Notes: generated by a model from the letters alone, not told the origin. Shown: positions 34,449-50,288, counted from the first letter of the stretch. The stretch is DNA of 64,000 nucleotides from Allolobophora icterica (GCA_963556255.1 OY744607.1:45517437-45581436); one strand, 5' to 3'. Numbers and translations are program-made.

Positions 34449-35190
34449 TTCATAACTATCCGAAAAACAATCAATGAGGCAGTCCCTTAAGTTAACCATG
34501 AGAGGCGGCCATAGGTTTGAAGTGTTAGCTACTTCATTTTCTTGGCCTCGGCATATGAGCGCGTTTGGCCAGTCTTCTCCCTCGTCGTCTGATCTCCCCA
34601 CTGACAGTGAAAGGTCCGTGAACTCATTCTAGCTGAGTTGCATGGCTAGAGGGCTCAGGTAGAGAAGACATCTCGTAACACCCTCCTGCCCTGGCTGGGA
34701 TCTGAACCCACGACATCTGGCTTAATAATCTGCCCTCATAAGAAAGAACCACGTAACTGAAAATTTGGCCGTTTTGAGTTAGATGCAGTTTCTGCATGCA
34801 TTAGTGGTCTTACACCTTGGTAGGAAGTAAGAACATCCTTTCTTGATGCGATCATAGACAACCAGCGTTTGTTAATCCCACGTATCTGCACACTTCGTAT
34901 CAAATACTAAGTAAGAACTACGCATCTACGGGGCGGGGGGTCCATAAAGTAGTGGTAACATCACTGGCGTGAAGAGCAAGCGGTAGTGGGATCGCTTCCC
35001 GCAACCCTCCCAAATTTAGGTCCACTCAGCCTTTCATTCGCGAGATGTTTGTTAAAATGAGATGTAGGATGTGATGGGCGCCTTGCATGGCTGCCATGTA
35101 GCCTACAGTTAAATTCGACTCCTGTAATAACTTGTGATCACTGATCACCCGTTCATACTGATTTGTAATCATACTGCGTTATTGTCAGTT
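34448..35190. other. Intron 1 of gene 4: dispersed repeats and a tRNA-like SINE
   Basis: 34490-34735 matches the 28420 repeat. 34940-35020 has a tRNA-like arrangement: AGTAGTGGTAACATCACTGG, then AGCAAGCGGTAGTGGGATCG and CTTCCCGC, resembling A and B boxes. The rest has no recognisable feature. Confidence 0.4.
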
Positions 35191-35205
35191 TGAAGATATT
35201 AAACG

Positions 35206-35357
<152 letters not shown>

Positions 35358-35359
35358 CT

Positions 35360-36635
35360 CACATACGTTGTTTATATTATTGCTAGCAACACAGAGTTTT
35401 ATCTGCAGATCCGTGTCCACGCGCATGCGCAGTTACTACTTCCCGACACGTTTAAGTTTACGAATCTGAGCGATAATTAGTAATTATCTTTAAGACTGTA
35501 ATTTTAATCCGTATATCTTTAAGACTGTAATTTTAATCCGTCTTGGTGGTTTTCATCATTCAACACGCCGTGAGATTAAGTGAAACATAGTAATTTCAAA
35601 CGTTTAAAATGTTTTTGAATGATTTATCACGGCTTTGTTTGTCACTATGGAGATTGTTTGTCTGCGTAGCGAATTCCCAACACCCTAATTTCCGAAAAAG
35701 AATTTCGTCGGATCTCCGAAATCTATTTTCCAAGTAACAACAAAGTGATTTGCGCAAATCTAACTTTTAGATACATTTTAAAATATACTATACAGGATGT
35801 TGGCCGGCTAATCCATACTAGTTTTCAGGATTCGAGCGCTTGGCAGAATATTGTTTTCGGGAATTCGAGCAATTTTGCATTTCCACATTTTATCTAGTTT
35901 CGGGGATTCGGGTAGACCCAGATTGTTTTGTAGGCTTACACGGTTGAGGTTTTTATGATTTAACTTGAGTCAGAAAGATGATATGATAAAATGTGTGGAG
36001 AGAATAAGTACAGAAGGTGTGGGATGCGTCTGGCTGTTTTTTTTATTCAATTACACATTGATCCATTTCATCCAACCATATTGACACTATCGTCAGGAGC
36101 ATGCCCAAACAGGAATACTTCCCATCGGATATTTCTGTTGCAGAAATGTACAATGACTTTACGGTGAAACATTAAGACTAAGTTGTAGTCTGCTGTTATG
36201 ATCTCTAGATCATAATATGATAAAGCAGATGAACATTTCATTTACAAACTGGGTAATGAGGAGTGTGAGCGGTGTGAAGAATTTTCTTTACATAATTGTT
36301 CATGCAGTAAAGATAATTTTAATTGCACGTATATGCAAATTAGGCGTCCAAAGCCCAAATGCAAGAACTGAGGCGAGAGGGATTCCCCGGGAGAAAAAAG
36401 ATTACATTATTTCTAAACTGACCGTTCTGATGCCAGAAAATAGAAAAAATTCTGGCAAGATTAGACATCAGATGTTGTGGACCTAAGATTCAGATTAGTA
36501 AGTGTGGTTCTTCATCTGTCCTGTGACATGTTCACTATCCCAGACTGTTTTAATAGTCGGATATGATCAATTATAAGCGATATAAATATTTTTTAAGCTG
36601 TATATAACTGGTTTTATATCTTTAAAATTATGGTT
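35360..36635. other. Intron 1 of gene 4: no recognisable feature
   Basis: AT-rich, with a short tandem duplication TATCTTTAAGACTGTAATTT at 35486-35540. No coding or transposon signature was recognised. Confidence 0.35.
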
Positions 36636-37440
36636 GATAGGGACGTAACTTTGGTCTGAAAAGTGGGAATACTAATTTCGTACATGCATACACGAAGCAA
36701 GGCAGAGACTGCGATTCGTGGGAGAGTTCAATAATAAAATATTGATTGGCGTGGTTTAAAAAGTAGGGGGTACGGTGCCCCCAGTAAAAAAGCAGGGGTA
36801 CGCGTACCCCTCTCACCCAAAGGGGCGTAACTTTGGTCTAAAAAGTGGGGTACCAATTTCTTACATACACGAAGCAAAGCAGAGACTGCGATTTCTTGGA
36901 AGGCTCACTAATAAAATATTGATTGACATTGGTTAAAAAAATTGGGGGTACGTATACCCTTAGCAGTGCTTTTTTTCTAGAAAAAAAGGTTCCGGAACGG
37001 AACAATAGGTTCCGGAACGCAACAATTATGGGCTGGCTAAAATCACGAGAAAAACGGGATTGGGGGTTGGTAGGGGTCTAAGAAAACACTGAAAACAGTT
37101 CAAAAACACTGAAATTAAATTAAAATAACTAAATTATTGTTTTAATAATTAAAATAAATAAATTATTTTTTAGTAGCTGAAAAAGGTGCCGGAACGCCGT
37201 TCCGGCTCGTTCCGGCTGAAAAAAGCCCTGACCCTTAGTACCCCCAGAGGCGTAACTTTGGTCTAAAAAGTGGGAATACCAATTTCTTACATACACGAAG
37301 CTGAGCGGAGACTGCGATCTCTGGGAAGGCTCAATAATAAAATATTGATTGGCATTATTTAAAAAGTGGGGGCACGGTACCCCGTGTAAAAAAAGTGGGG
37401 GTACGCGTACCCCTCGTACCCCCATACATTTCGCCTATGT
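36636..37440. mobile_element. Cluster of three GGCGTAACTTTGG-type MITEs
   Basis: Copies of the 2339 family begin near 36636, 36830 and 37242, each with CGTAACTTTGGTCT, TACATACACGAAGC and AATAAAATATTGATTG. The last ends CATTTCGCCTATG at about 37435. A GTTCCGGAACG-type element interrupts the second copy at 36964-37230. Confidence 0.7.
36964..37230. mobile_element. hAT-type MITE with TTCCGGAACG motifs, nested
   Basis: The ends CAGTGCTTTTTTTC and GAAAAAAGCCCTG are inverted repeats, with a perfect 8-bp duplication ACCCTTAG (36956-36963 and 37231-37238). Interior palindromic GTTCCGGAAC motifs. A second copy lies at 40049-40296. Confidence 0.85.
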
Positions 37441-38480
37441 TGTTTTTGTAATTGACCTGAAAAATGAGTCAATTGTTGAATTGTTCCACACTAAAACACG
37501 ATTTTATGCAGATGCGTTGTTCTTAACAATTATTGGGTTATGTCGTCGGTCTTCAAAGCTAAGTAAAAACACATTTACTGACATTTAAAATATTTATGAG
37601 AAAAAAATTTAAATTTCATTTCCCCCTAAAAATGGTAGCCTTTTGTTGCATATGTTGGTTAAAAGCAAAAATGAATATGAATATAGGATCTACTTGGCAG
37701 GAGGCATTTTATGTTTTTTGCATTTATCTCAAAATCAACTTTTTGCAGATGCGTAGTTCTTTCTTATGAGGACAATAATGCGATGTAACGTAATCTAGGA
37801 TAATATAACTTTAATTAACGTAATGTAGGCCTAATGTAAACTATGAGACTGATGATTAATATATACTTAAGGCATATATATGTCTTACAATCAATGCGTC
37901 CGGATTCGAAACCCAACGTGTCATATGAAGATGACAAATCTTTGTGTCCCGTATGCACACAGATTGTTCCTTTGTCAATGCACTATTGTCTTAGAGACAT
38001 AGAACAAAGACCAACGATTGCGCCAAAATACTACAGAAGAGTATTTTACGCAGCGGACACCAAATACACTACTTCACGTTACTTCACCTTCCACCAAAGT
38101 TGGATTAACCAACGAAATTGCATTACAGCTCAGTTTCAATGTTATCAATTCTATTATGGTCTGACCTAAGCTACTGATTCCTATAGCGCCGTATTCACAA
38201 TCTTCCTAGAATAATCTTATAGTCTTCCGCAGTAATTGCATTGCCTTTCTCTTTCCCTGTTCCGGAAACGCCTGAAGTTCATTTGATTCGTTATAGTGAT
38301 AGCACCCAGTGGATGAAGTGGTTTGGGTGAGCAGTGGGAACGCCACAGAAGAGCTTCATTGGAACTCATGCGGGAGCAGTGGGAACACAAGCAAAGAATT
38401 TCGAGAGCAGTGGGAACGCCGTTCCCACGCGTTCCCACCCACTTTAACCCCTGATAGCACCGCTGAACTGTTGAGTGCCG
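37441..38480. other. Intron 1 of gene 4: dispersed repeats
   Basis: Sequence near 37780-38200 resembles 28640-29000 (CGGATTCGAAACCCAACGTG, ACTACAGAAGAGTATTT), so it is part of the ancestral intron. An AGCAGTGGGAAC direct repeat lies at 38330-38430, with its inverse GTTCCCAC at 38418-38440. A retroposon ATTACA tail lies at 38497-38520. Confidence 0.4.
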
Positions 38481-38796
38481 CTTTTACAAATGGTCGATTA
38501 CAATTACAATTACAATTACAATGATGCACAAGGCATCAATCGATGCTTCAAGTGAAATCGTTGCCGAATGCGTCCGAGTAACCTGGTCGAATGCTGGTGG
38601 CTCAGGGAAGCCAGTTCCAAGATACAATTGATAGGCAAAATAAAAAGCATACAGAGTCTTAAGTTTCCACCTTAGTGGCATAAAAGAATTGATACGTGAG
38701 AGCTCGATCCTGCCGGGGTGCGGGCACAAAACAAGAGCTGCACAATTTATGAAAATCGGGTTTTAAAGTTTAGATTTTGTGTTCACAGGATAAAAC

Positions 38797-39334
38797 ATGG
38801 CTAGCACCCTGAACGAAGTGGAGCAAAGTCTGAAAGTTACCGCAACGAAACGCTATGATGATGAGACTGGACTGGTCAGCATCGGGGGATGGAGAGGTTA
38901 CCTCAGCGAAGAAACGCCCATTCTCTTCACCGTCCTTGACAATAACAGCCAGTCCAAATGGACACGCCTCGTGGAACATTCATCCAAGAGGAACACGCTC
39001 AAGATCAAGATTCCAAGTTCAACCGTACACCATCAGATTGTGACGACTGCCGAACTGTTTCGAGAGAACAACTCATGCGCGAAAGACTCGACCGGATTGA
39101 GGCGCTTCACGGTTGAATCGACAAGCACCTGCGTTGCCATAGCAACGCCGGAAAACTGTCAGCAAGAACTGTTGACATCATCATGTCAGAGCATGTCAAC
39201 GAGAAATTCTAAGAATGGTTGGTTCACATGCTGTTATTATTAACATTTATATTATTATTGCTGTTATCATCCTCCCCTCCTCCACCTCCTCCTCCTCATT
39301 ATCAACAAAATCATAATCATCATCATCGTCGTCG

Positions 39335-39404
<70 letters not shown>

Positions 39405-41574
39405 TGCCATGATCATGATCACAATCAAGTTCATTGTCATCATCACCATAATCAATACCATCATTATAATCATGATTAATATAATCATCATTATCATTAT
39501 CATTATGTTCATCATCATCATAATAATATACATAATCACAATCATAATCATAATCATAATGTTTATCATCATCATCATTATTATTATCATCATAATTAGA
39601 ATTATTGTTAGTAGTAGTAGTATCTTCCAAGATATTGAGGCTACTTGATGTCATGTCGCCAAACATAGGCCTAGTCGGAATGTCTCTGAATCCATATTTG
39701 TACCCTAAAATTATTAATAAATGTAATTGTCTTCGACAGATTTTCCCACAACAATATCCCTTAAAATCAAGCGAAGATCCGTCGCGAATGCCAGACTTCG
39801 TCTGAAAAAGTCTTCGCGCGGTGTCGCCAGATGGCTGATAACCGTCGAAGAAGTGGAAGCCAGTGACCGGAAGGACGTTTTTCTTCTTCCAGTCGACCAG
39901 AAAACCACTGATTTCGAATTCCCGATCGAAGATGGGAGAGAATACCACGTCGAAGCAATCGGACTGGATCGAATGGGAGGAATTATTTTCTGCCGGGGCT
40001 CAACAAACTACAAAACAGGTAGGGCCGTAGGGGTTCTATACTTGCAAGCAGTGCTTTTTTCTGGGAAAAAAGTTCCGGAACGGAACAATAGGTTCCGGAA
40101 CGGAATAATTATGGGCGGGCTAAAATCCCGAGAAAATCGGGATTAGGGGTTGGGTGGGGTCTCAATAAACACTGAAAACAGTTTAAAACAATTAAATTAA
40201 ATTAAATTAACTATATTATTGTTTTTTTAATAAATAAATTGTTTTTTAGTACCTGAAAAAAGATGCCGGAACGCCGTTCCGGCAAAAAAAGCACCGCTGC
40301 CAAGGACATAATTTCAGCTTTCTAGGGGGGGGGGGGGGCAAAGACGTCAAAGAAAATTTTCGGGGAAACTGCATAATGTGCACCCCCGCTGTCAAAGAGG
40401 TGTGGTCCTGTGAAAAAACCTGTGCAGACCTAGTTTAGTTAATAGTATATAATAATTCCATGAATTTGAGTAATTTTTTTCTTTTTTACCCCTTTCTTGT
40501 TCCTTCTTTTCTTGTTCCAGCTTTCTCATTTTTTTCAAAAATCAGGTCGGGGCAAATGCCCCCTTGCCCCCAAATGACATCCCTGCTGCTTGCAAGAAAT
40601 ATTTTACAGAACGATTTTAGGACACGGTAGACAATTATGTGAACGTTTGCCGGTTGGTTAGAGGGCTCGCATTGTAACACGGGGAGGTAGGGTTATGGTT
40701 TATGGTACGGGTCTGAACCTCTTCCTCTGAGATGGTAGCTGTGTAGGGACTTCAGCGCCATCGATTCGATAATTCTTCTTGCTTGAACATTATAGTAGCT
40801 CTTAATAAATGTTTGATAACAATAACAGGACGGTTGCTTTGTTTGCCCAAGTGTAGACATGGTGCTACTTGTAAAGCGAAGAGAATTTAAGCATTTACCC
40901 CAGTGCATGATCAGAAGCGTAAGTAAATTAAATATATCTAATTGTTATGAATTTTAAATATCTTTCGTCGTTGTGCTTTAGCGGCAGCTTATACTCTGGA
41001 CGAACTTCGTCAGTTGCACCAAATTGCCGTCGCAAATGTTGGGCAAGAAAGCGCTCCCTGTATCTGGCTGTACAGGAACAAGAAATCAGAGTATTTCGAC
41101 GACATATTGGAGAACGAAGGAGGGATCATGAAGCCCTACCCTACAGACAACAGCGGAGTTTCAAGGTCACCTATCAACGGTCGGATTGACGGAATCTTCT
41201 TTATGGCAAGCGTCAAACCTGGGTCTCAAACAGGCGAACCGAGTCCCGTCTCCGCCTCCGGAAAACTACAGCTCCTTGTTCCGGCCGAGGAACTTCTGGA
41301 AAAGGCACCCAACCTCTACTTCAGCAATTTCTATTGCATGAGGGGCAAGAACCACTACGTCACGCTGGTCATGACCCGACCTGGTTCAACGGCGGATCAA
41401 TTCTGCGCCGATCACCTATTATCGCTCTACCTATTCGACCGATCAAGTAGGCCTAATCCATTCTTCTTCTATGATTACAGTTCTCACCGGCTACACGTCT
41501 CCACCAAAAAACAGCTAATCGTCGAATTGCTATTCACTGAAGATCTGGACATAAGAGGATATGAGATGAAGTAA
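38797..41574 (+). CDS. Gene 4: PHYHIP-like protein, C-terminally truncated
   Basis: Exons 38797-39217, 39740-40018 and 40982-41574 (430 codons), phase 1 introns. A domain 1-140 (ATKRYDDETGLVSIGGW, LDNNSQSKWTRLVE), FN3 141-233, then the PHYHIP C-terminal domain (WLYRNKKSEYFDDIL, GIFFMASVKPGSQTGEP, NLYFSNFYCMRG, ELLFTEDLDIRGYEM). After EMK a TAA replaces the CAA codon found in genes 3 and 5. Downstream a further deletion of about 5 bp destroys the remaining frame, so the final ~27 residues with the C..C pair are lost. The donor of exon A reads GTTGGT instead of GTAGGT. The last exon uses acceptor TGCTTTAG and lacks the LRLP coding triplets. It may be a decaying gene or a truncated but functional protein. 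Confidence 0.68.
39325..39410. repeat. (ATC)n array in gene 4 intron 2
   Basis: The shortest of the four intron arrays, followed by interrupted ATC/ATT units to about 39620. Confidence 0.9.
40049..40296. mobile_element. hAT-type MITE with TTCCGGAACG motifs, second copy
   Basis: Ends CAGTGCTTTTTTCTGGG and CAAAAAAAGCACCG, flanks CTTGCAAG (40041-40048) and CTGCCAAG (40297-40304). The uninterrupted site is visible in gene 5 (TATACTTGCAGGAATATTT near 49033). Confidence 0.75.
40301..40590. mobile_element. Further MITE next to the previous one
   Basis: Begins near AAGGACATAATTTC with a G run and ends AAATGACATCCCTG. The right end matches that of the 54581-54885 element. The left end is degenerate and its target duplication is unclear. 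Confidence 0.5.
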
Positions 41575-43000
41575 ACTAAAACTGTCACGAAAGGACATTC
41601 GACCAAAGGAGGAAAAAAATCGCAACTGTGTTAAATGCAATCTTCCTAAGTTCAAGTAAACTTCGGCTATAACGACGAGAATTCCCGAATTGATTATTAA
41701 AAACTGATTAATAATAGTTAATTTATGACTGATACTGCGGAATGTCTTCTAGTAGTTTTTCTACCGGCAGTTTCCTAACGTTTTGTTATTTGTGAAAACT
41801 ATATAATTATGGTGTTTCATTCCAATCCTCCTCCACTGTTTGATTTCCACAACGCAGATCGGAAGTGTCTACTTTCACACACACGCCATCTGGCTGATTT
41901 ATGTAAACATTCTCCATCACCACTTTGTCCGCTTCAATCCTCAACACCATCTACCGTAGCCGTTTCACTGTCTGCCTTTAGATGTTGACCTGGAACCGAT
42001 TTTAACTCTTCCTCCATGTCTATCGATTTTGCTTTGACTAAACGATTGTTATGAGCTGGTTCCCGCAGCTTGGGTTTTTTAGGTGCTGTAAAAAAAACGA
42101 GAGATTACGATTATGCTTACCACATTATTACATAGTCCTGAAGTACAATATTGCCACATCGACTGCCAGCCTAGTCTTACGGGTTTCATTCAGTTATTGA
42201 ATCCAAGTGCTTGCTTCGCCGTTGATTGAATTCTTATTTGAATATTATACCTACCGGTATTTATAACGTATTTTTTATAAAAAAAACTTCATATTTCCGA
42301 TGTTGTAGCTCAACTAATTGTACGGTGCATGCCTTAACTGTGATTGTTTTAATTTAGTCTGATACATGGAGAGATATAAAGTGGCGGATCCGGGAGAGTA
42401 AACCAGTTACATACCCACTCCCACTTTAATTGTTTTTGAGGAGACACGCCCAAAATCGAATTCGGTGAGGATTTCCAACATGAAAATAAGGCTTGACACG
42501 ACCTTTAGCGCATGGGAATGATGGAAAACCGTAACAAGATAGGAATACCAAAGCGGAAACTTTATGGAAAATGTGCGAATGTGGAACATAGAACGGGATA
42601 AGTGGAGAAATCAGGGTCAAGAGAAGTTACGAATGGGGGGAAATCGGCGAATATCTGCAGGGCACTTTCAAACTATGGAATCACGGCCCCAAAGAGTGAA
42701 TGGCAAGGACTTTGAAAGGTCACGAAAAAATTGTCCAACATACCTGGAAGTGACCATGGCAAAATTGTCCTTCTCAACTCTCGGATCCACCAGCCGACAG
42801 ATATCTCAGCGCGATTAAAATGTAATTTTTTTATATTCCTATATTCGATCCGACGTGAACAGATTGTATATTTATTCGATATTTTGATTTATTGATTTCT
42901 ACGGCTTGTCTTTATCTTAAACGAAATAAAGGATCAATTTGTTTTAAGTCAGTGTTATAATGAGCTATTAAAAGACCAAATTATGCGCCATACATACACA
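41575..43000 (+). other. 3' flank of gene 4
   Basis: Conserved with genes 3 and 5. Includes the old repeat starting AGTGGCGGATCCGGGAGAG (42380-42810) and the candidate poly(A) signal AATAAA at 42925-42930. Confidence 0.45.
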
Positions 43001-43009
43001 CGCATACAC

Positions 43010-43152
43010 ACATATATGCTTGCCTACAAACATACATACATGCATAAATACATGCATTTACATACATACATAACATACATACATACATGTATGCATGCAT
43101 ACATTTTTTGATTCATTCATTCTATGGGGGAAACTTAATTTTGATCAATGGC

Positions 43153-43221
<69 letters not shown>

Positions 43222-43222
43222 A
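43010..43222. repeat. (ATAC)n and (GAT)n repeats after gene 4
   Basis: ATAC units to about 43090, then GAT repeat at 43150-43221. Confidence 0.9.
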
Positions 43223-43229
43223 ACGATTA

Positions 43230-45420
43230 TGATGATTACAGAAATGAGTATCAAAGAACCCCTGAAAAAAGAGACGTTCACGTGGCATTTCTCTTTCCAA
43301 AACTCTGCTTCAGGGTGGCTTATCAAAAACGTCCGTGTTTACTACTCCGTGTAGGCTCTATTGGCAGACTGACTTTTGATTCAAACAGTTTGGCATCAAA
43401 GGCCGTTAAACGTCGATACGAAACAATTCTGTACCGGTTATCACTGTTAGTTAAGATAGCATAAACTTAACTAGGACACGTTCCACAGTATAACGACATT
43501 TTACGGCAACAAGGGCCGTTGACGTCGACAGAACTCATTTCGAACAGTTCTCACTGTTCTTATGGCATAATACAGCTTATTTTATTTATTCCGGATATTT
43601 CTATAGTACCTCTCGAAGTCAGCTACTACTCAGAGGCGCTCCCGACTACAGCATTTTATACTGTGCCGGAATTTTCACGCCGAAGCGCCACGAGCAATTG
43701 CGAGTGAAGGACTTGCCCAAGGTCCGTACGCAGCGGCCAGAGTGGGATTCGAACCTGCAACCATCCGGTCACAAGGCGCCGAACTCACCACTGAGCCACC
43801 ACGCCCCACAATAGTTGTCACTCATTGTTGTTGCTACTGTTGTTATCATTGTTGTTGTTGTTGTTGTTGATGTTGGTGGTGGTGGTGTTGCCGTTGGTGT
43901 CATTAACTCCCAGATCTTGTATTCATTATCGTCTCAGTTTCTGCAAAAGCTGAAGGCCTATGGCTTTTCTTTCTCAGTGATTGGACGCTATTTATAGACT
44001 CAAAACCGTATTATGCAAAGGGTTTCCAAAAACTCGGCACGTGTTTATAACAATAAACAGCTGTCCACTTGTAAAATCTGGAGCAAGATATGAATAACAA
44101 GTGATTGTTATCAATACCATCGTCGTCATCATCATTATTGTATCATATTAAATTACATTACGCATTTTCTGCTGATAACGTTGAATTTCAGAGGCCTTAA
44201 ACGATGCCCGCCTATCGATTTTATTTTCGGTAGGCGCCTGTGAATAAGCTGGTTCCCCCGATTTAGTTTTTGGCGCTGTAGTATACTCTCGAAATTATAA
44301 TTAGGCCTATATTTCACTTAGAGGAGAACCACTCGCTGTTACAGAAGTTTTCCAAAGAAACCATGATCGTACTGAAGCCCACTAATGCACACAACTTTAT
44401 TGTTTTTCTGAAAATATTTGACACATTTTCTTGATTTCTGTCCTTCCTAAGCCACTGTGTCTACACCAAAAGTGTTTAATCACCAGCGTCAAGCATCGGA
44501 AATTACCAAAAGCCCGATTCCATATTGTAAAATAGATTGTAAATGTACACATTTTTCTAAAGCAACCGCATGGCCTCGACCCTGATCAGTTTTCAATGCA
44601 TTGATCGAGTGGGATCCTTGACCACCGCTGCCCGTTTGAATGGGCACCACGCCATTTAAGGTTTCCTTACACGGACCTTGCTATCAGCGACCGTATGGCC
44701 TTAACCCTGCTCATTTTTCAATGCATTGATCGAGTGAGATCCTTTTTCGCCGCTGCCCGTTTGAATGGGTGCAACGCCATTGAGGTCCCCTCATAGTCAT
44801 ACAGAGTCATAATCGTGCAACTTATCAACACTGTTTCACGCACCTATTTGTTCAGGCTTAAGGTCAGGGTGTTGAAGGTCAAGCGAAGACCATGGCGAGG
44901 ACCACTACCTTGTCCAGAAAACACAGGGTAGGTCCAAATAACATGGGATCTTTTTCTATTATTATGGCTACGTCAGCGCCACTACCTCTGTGATACTACC
45001 GACGGATAGATTTATCTAGTGCCCCATACGGTGAACACGACATCAGACAGTCTTGAATAAGCTGCAGTTCCCGCTACTTAACCTTTTTTTCGGTTTTTTG
45101 TTTTGGTGCGCCATCTGTTGATGCCTTGTCCATTAGACACCGGTACGATTATCACAGTTACTAATTGCAGTTACAATTACAATTTTTGGCCGATGTAGAA
45201 ATCTAGAGATAGGCCTAATCTCTGAATAGGAAGATCCACAGGAAAATCCACAGTAGAATCTAGGTCAATAGGTCAAGCACGAGAGGACGCATCATAAAAC
45301 CATGCATCTTCACCTGTTTACATTGCGCAACTACTCACCTGTAAATGACCTCTACCACTTAGTTCTATAAAGTATGCATCGTAAATATACATATTACGTA
45401 TTTGTATATGTATCGTTATT
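43230..45420. repeat. Spacer I, copy between genes 4 and 5
   Basis: Closely similar to 23500-25890, without the foldback and pogo-like insertions but with a tRNA-derived SINE inserted. CTATTTATAG at 43988-43997. No protein-coding signal. Confidence 0.65.
43581..43808 (-). mobile_element. tRNA-derived SINE
   Basis: On the minus strand: GGGGCGTGGTGGCTCAGTGG (A box TGGCTCAGTGG), then GGTTCGAATCC (B box), then a body ending in GAGCGCCTCTGAGTAG and CCGGAATAAA. A near-identical copy lies at 46447-46673. Confidence 0.85.
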
Positions 45421-45444
45421 CAAATTGGTTCACTCTGCACATTA

Positions 45445-45640
45445 GTATGCGAGTGCGTGTGCGCTTGTGTGCGTACAGGGGCGTGTATGCATGCGTGTGT
45501 GCGTGTTTGCGTTGAGTTTGAGTGTGTGTATGTGCGTCCGTGTGTGTGTGAATGTGAGTGTGGCGCGAGTGTGTGTTGTGTGCTCGCGTGCGTTACTTGA
45601 TTGGTATCTCTGGTGATCACTGAAACCAAAACTAGAAAAT
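45445..45640. repeat. GT-rich tract upstream of gene 5
   Basis: GT/GC simple repeat homologous to those upstream of genes 2 and 3. Confidence 0.8.
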
Positions 45641-45679
45641 CTCACATCTCCAGCAGGCTTGCGACGTATCTTTGTATAT

Positions 45680-45879
45680 TTTCTTACGTCATGTCTAAAA
45701 ATAGAACAAGCCTATCCGTCAGGCAAACAGCATAACCATTCTGAATGCTATTTAGCAGTTTTCGCTTCGATCTGCCCAGAATTATTTCAAATACACTCTA
45801 AACGTTAACGTTATGCAAGGATACGAAGTGATCCTTTTCAGTTGAAAGTTGGTTACTGCATTCAAGATTAAAGATTCAG
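45680..45879 (+). promoter_or_regulatory. Predicted promoter and 5' non-coding exon of gene 5
   Basis: TTACGTCATGT, CTAAAAATAG (45695-45704) and CTATTTAGCAG (45748-45758) precede the conserved exon block, which ends TTCAG|GTTAGA at 45879. The donor differs from GTGAGA of genes 2 and 3. Confidence 0.5.
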
Positions 45880-45884
45880 GTTAG

Positions 45885-47150
45885 ATTCATTCATTGTTTT
45901 TGTCAACTGAATCCAACACAGACAACATAGAGCCTAGGTACGAGCTATTTCAGTTGCCTGACCTCGACTTTTGAACTCTGTCTCCCTGTACATCTGTCCG
46001 TTCTGATCAGTCGCTTTTGTCATTTCGTTCTCAACTAAGACCTATGGTTTGGAATTACCTAGCCGCCATATGCTGCCTCTCTGTTCTAATAGACTATTCT
46101 TCTTGTTGACCTGATTACGGCTTGGCTTTGGTGTGCCATCGGTTGATACCCTAGATACCGGAGCGATAGAAGTTACTACATTTTAATTAATAATAATAGT
46201 CTATAGCTACCAGAAAAATAACTAATGAGGCCTTGAGGCAGAAGCCATAGGTTTGAAGTGTTAGCGACTTCATTTTCTTGGCCTCGGCATATGAGATCGG
46301 GTGCACGCCAGTCTTCTCCATCGTCGTCTGATCATCCCAAACAACGATTGAGCCAAAATACTCCAGAAGAGTAGACCTATTATACGCAGCGGCAACCAGA
46401 TACAATACCTTACTTTACCGTTCAACCAGAGTTGGATTAATCAACGTATTTATTCCGGATATTTCTATAGCGCCTCTCAAAGTCAACTACTATTCAGAAG
46501 CGCTCCCGACTACAGCATTTGATGCTGTGCCGGAATTTTCACGCCGAAGCGCCACGAGCAATTGCGAGTGAAGGACTTGCCCAAGGTCCGTACGCAGCGG
46601 CTAGAGTGGGATTCGAACCTGCAACCCTCCGGTCACAAGGCGCCGAACTTACTACTGAGCCATCACGCCCCAATGTTCTGTTCAATGTTATCAATTCTAT
46701 TCTGATCTGATCTAATCCAGTCTACTGACTTCTATAGCGCCGTATCACAATCTTCCTATAATAATCTTATCTATATGGTCTTCCGCAGGAATTGCGGCTT
46801 GAGCTCCTCAGCTTTTCTCTTTATCTGTTCCTGAAACGCTCGAAGTCCATTTTATTTGTTAGCCTAGTGATAGAACTGATTTGGGTCGGGAGCGCCTCTG
46901 AATTGTTGATTGACGCTGTTATAAATGTTCGATTACAATTACACTTACAATAATGCACAAAGCATCAATCAATGGTCGCTTCAAGTGAAATCGTAGCCGA
47001 GAATTACAACGCGTCGAAGAAACCCGGTCGAATGCTGGGGGTTATGCAGGGAAGCCAGTTCATAGATACAATCGACAGGCAATATAGAATACATATAGAA
47101 TTTTAAGTCTGCACCTTAATGACATAAAAGAACTAACATATACGTCAGAG
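45885..47150. other. Intron 1 of gene 5: LINE remnant and SINE-like repeats
   Basis: CR1-like remnant at 45890-46180 as in the other copies; partial 28420-type repeat at 46240-46330; SINE at 46447-46673; retroposon tail GGGAGCGCCTCTGAATTGTT at about 46890. No coding content seen. Confidence 0.45.
46447..46673 (-). mobile_element. tRNA-derived SINE, second copy
   Basis: Same family as 43581-43808: A box TGGCTCAGTAG, B box GGTTCGAATCC on the minus strand. Confidence 0.85.
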
Positions 47151-47681
47151 CAGAGGTGCCCGCAGGCTTAACAAAATTGGATGCACACCCCTCCTGTCCC
47201 CTCCCATCCTCACCGGTCCCTCTCCGCCGCTCGTAGTCATCGACTTCTTGCGCTTGCAACTAAGATGTCGATGTTACTGAAGACTTCTAAGTTGAAATTT
47301 TCTGAAAGAACGCTGTGATGCAAAGCTTCTTTCTAGGTGGAGATTTTTCTCGAATATCGTTTTTTTCTTGTCAGGCATGACTCATTATCGACTTTGTCAC
47401 TAACAACACAGCAACGATAAAATACCTTACTTTAGTTCCTCGTAAACAAATAATAAGCCCACTTGACCGGTTTGCTACCATACATAGAAGTAGGAAAATT
47501 GAAATAGCTGCCATAGATAGAGTAGTGAGTAGTGACAAGCGTAACAACATATTTAAATTTAGATAACATCTATGCTTTAGCCGTGTAACAAAAATATCGC
47601 TGCGACGCCTATTCCTTGTGTGGATTTGTTTTGGTGGGTGGACGCAGGTGCCTCTTGTGCGTCCGCCAGCGGGTGCCCCTG
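47151..47681. mobile_element. Candidate hAT-type element in intron 1 of gene 5
   Basis: The ends CAGAGGTGCCCGCAGG and CCAGCGGGTGCCCCTG are inverted repeats. The segment is absent from the equivalent intron of gene 3 (ATACGTGAGAGGTCAACGC near 29580). The flanks CGTCAGAG and CGTTGAGA are only loosely alike. No transposase recognised. Confidence 0.6.
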
Positions 47682-47783
47682 CGTTGAGATCAACGCTGCC
47701 CTGGTCCGGGCACAAAACAAATGCTGCACAACTTTTTAAATATCGGGTTTTATAGCTGAGATTCTGTGTTCACAGGATAAAAC

Positions 47784-50288
<2,505 letters not shown>

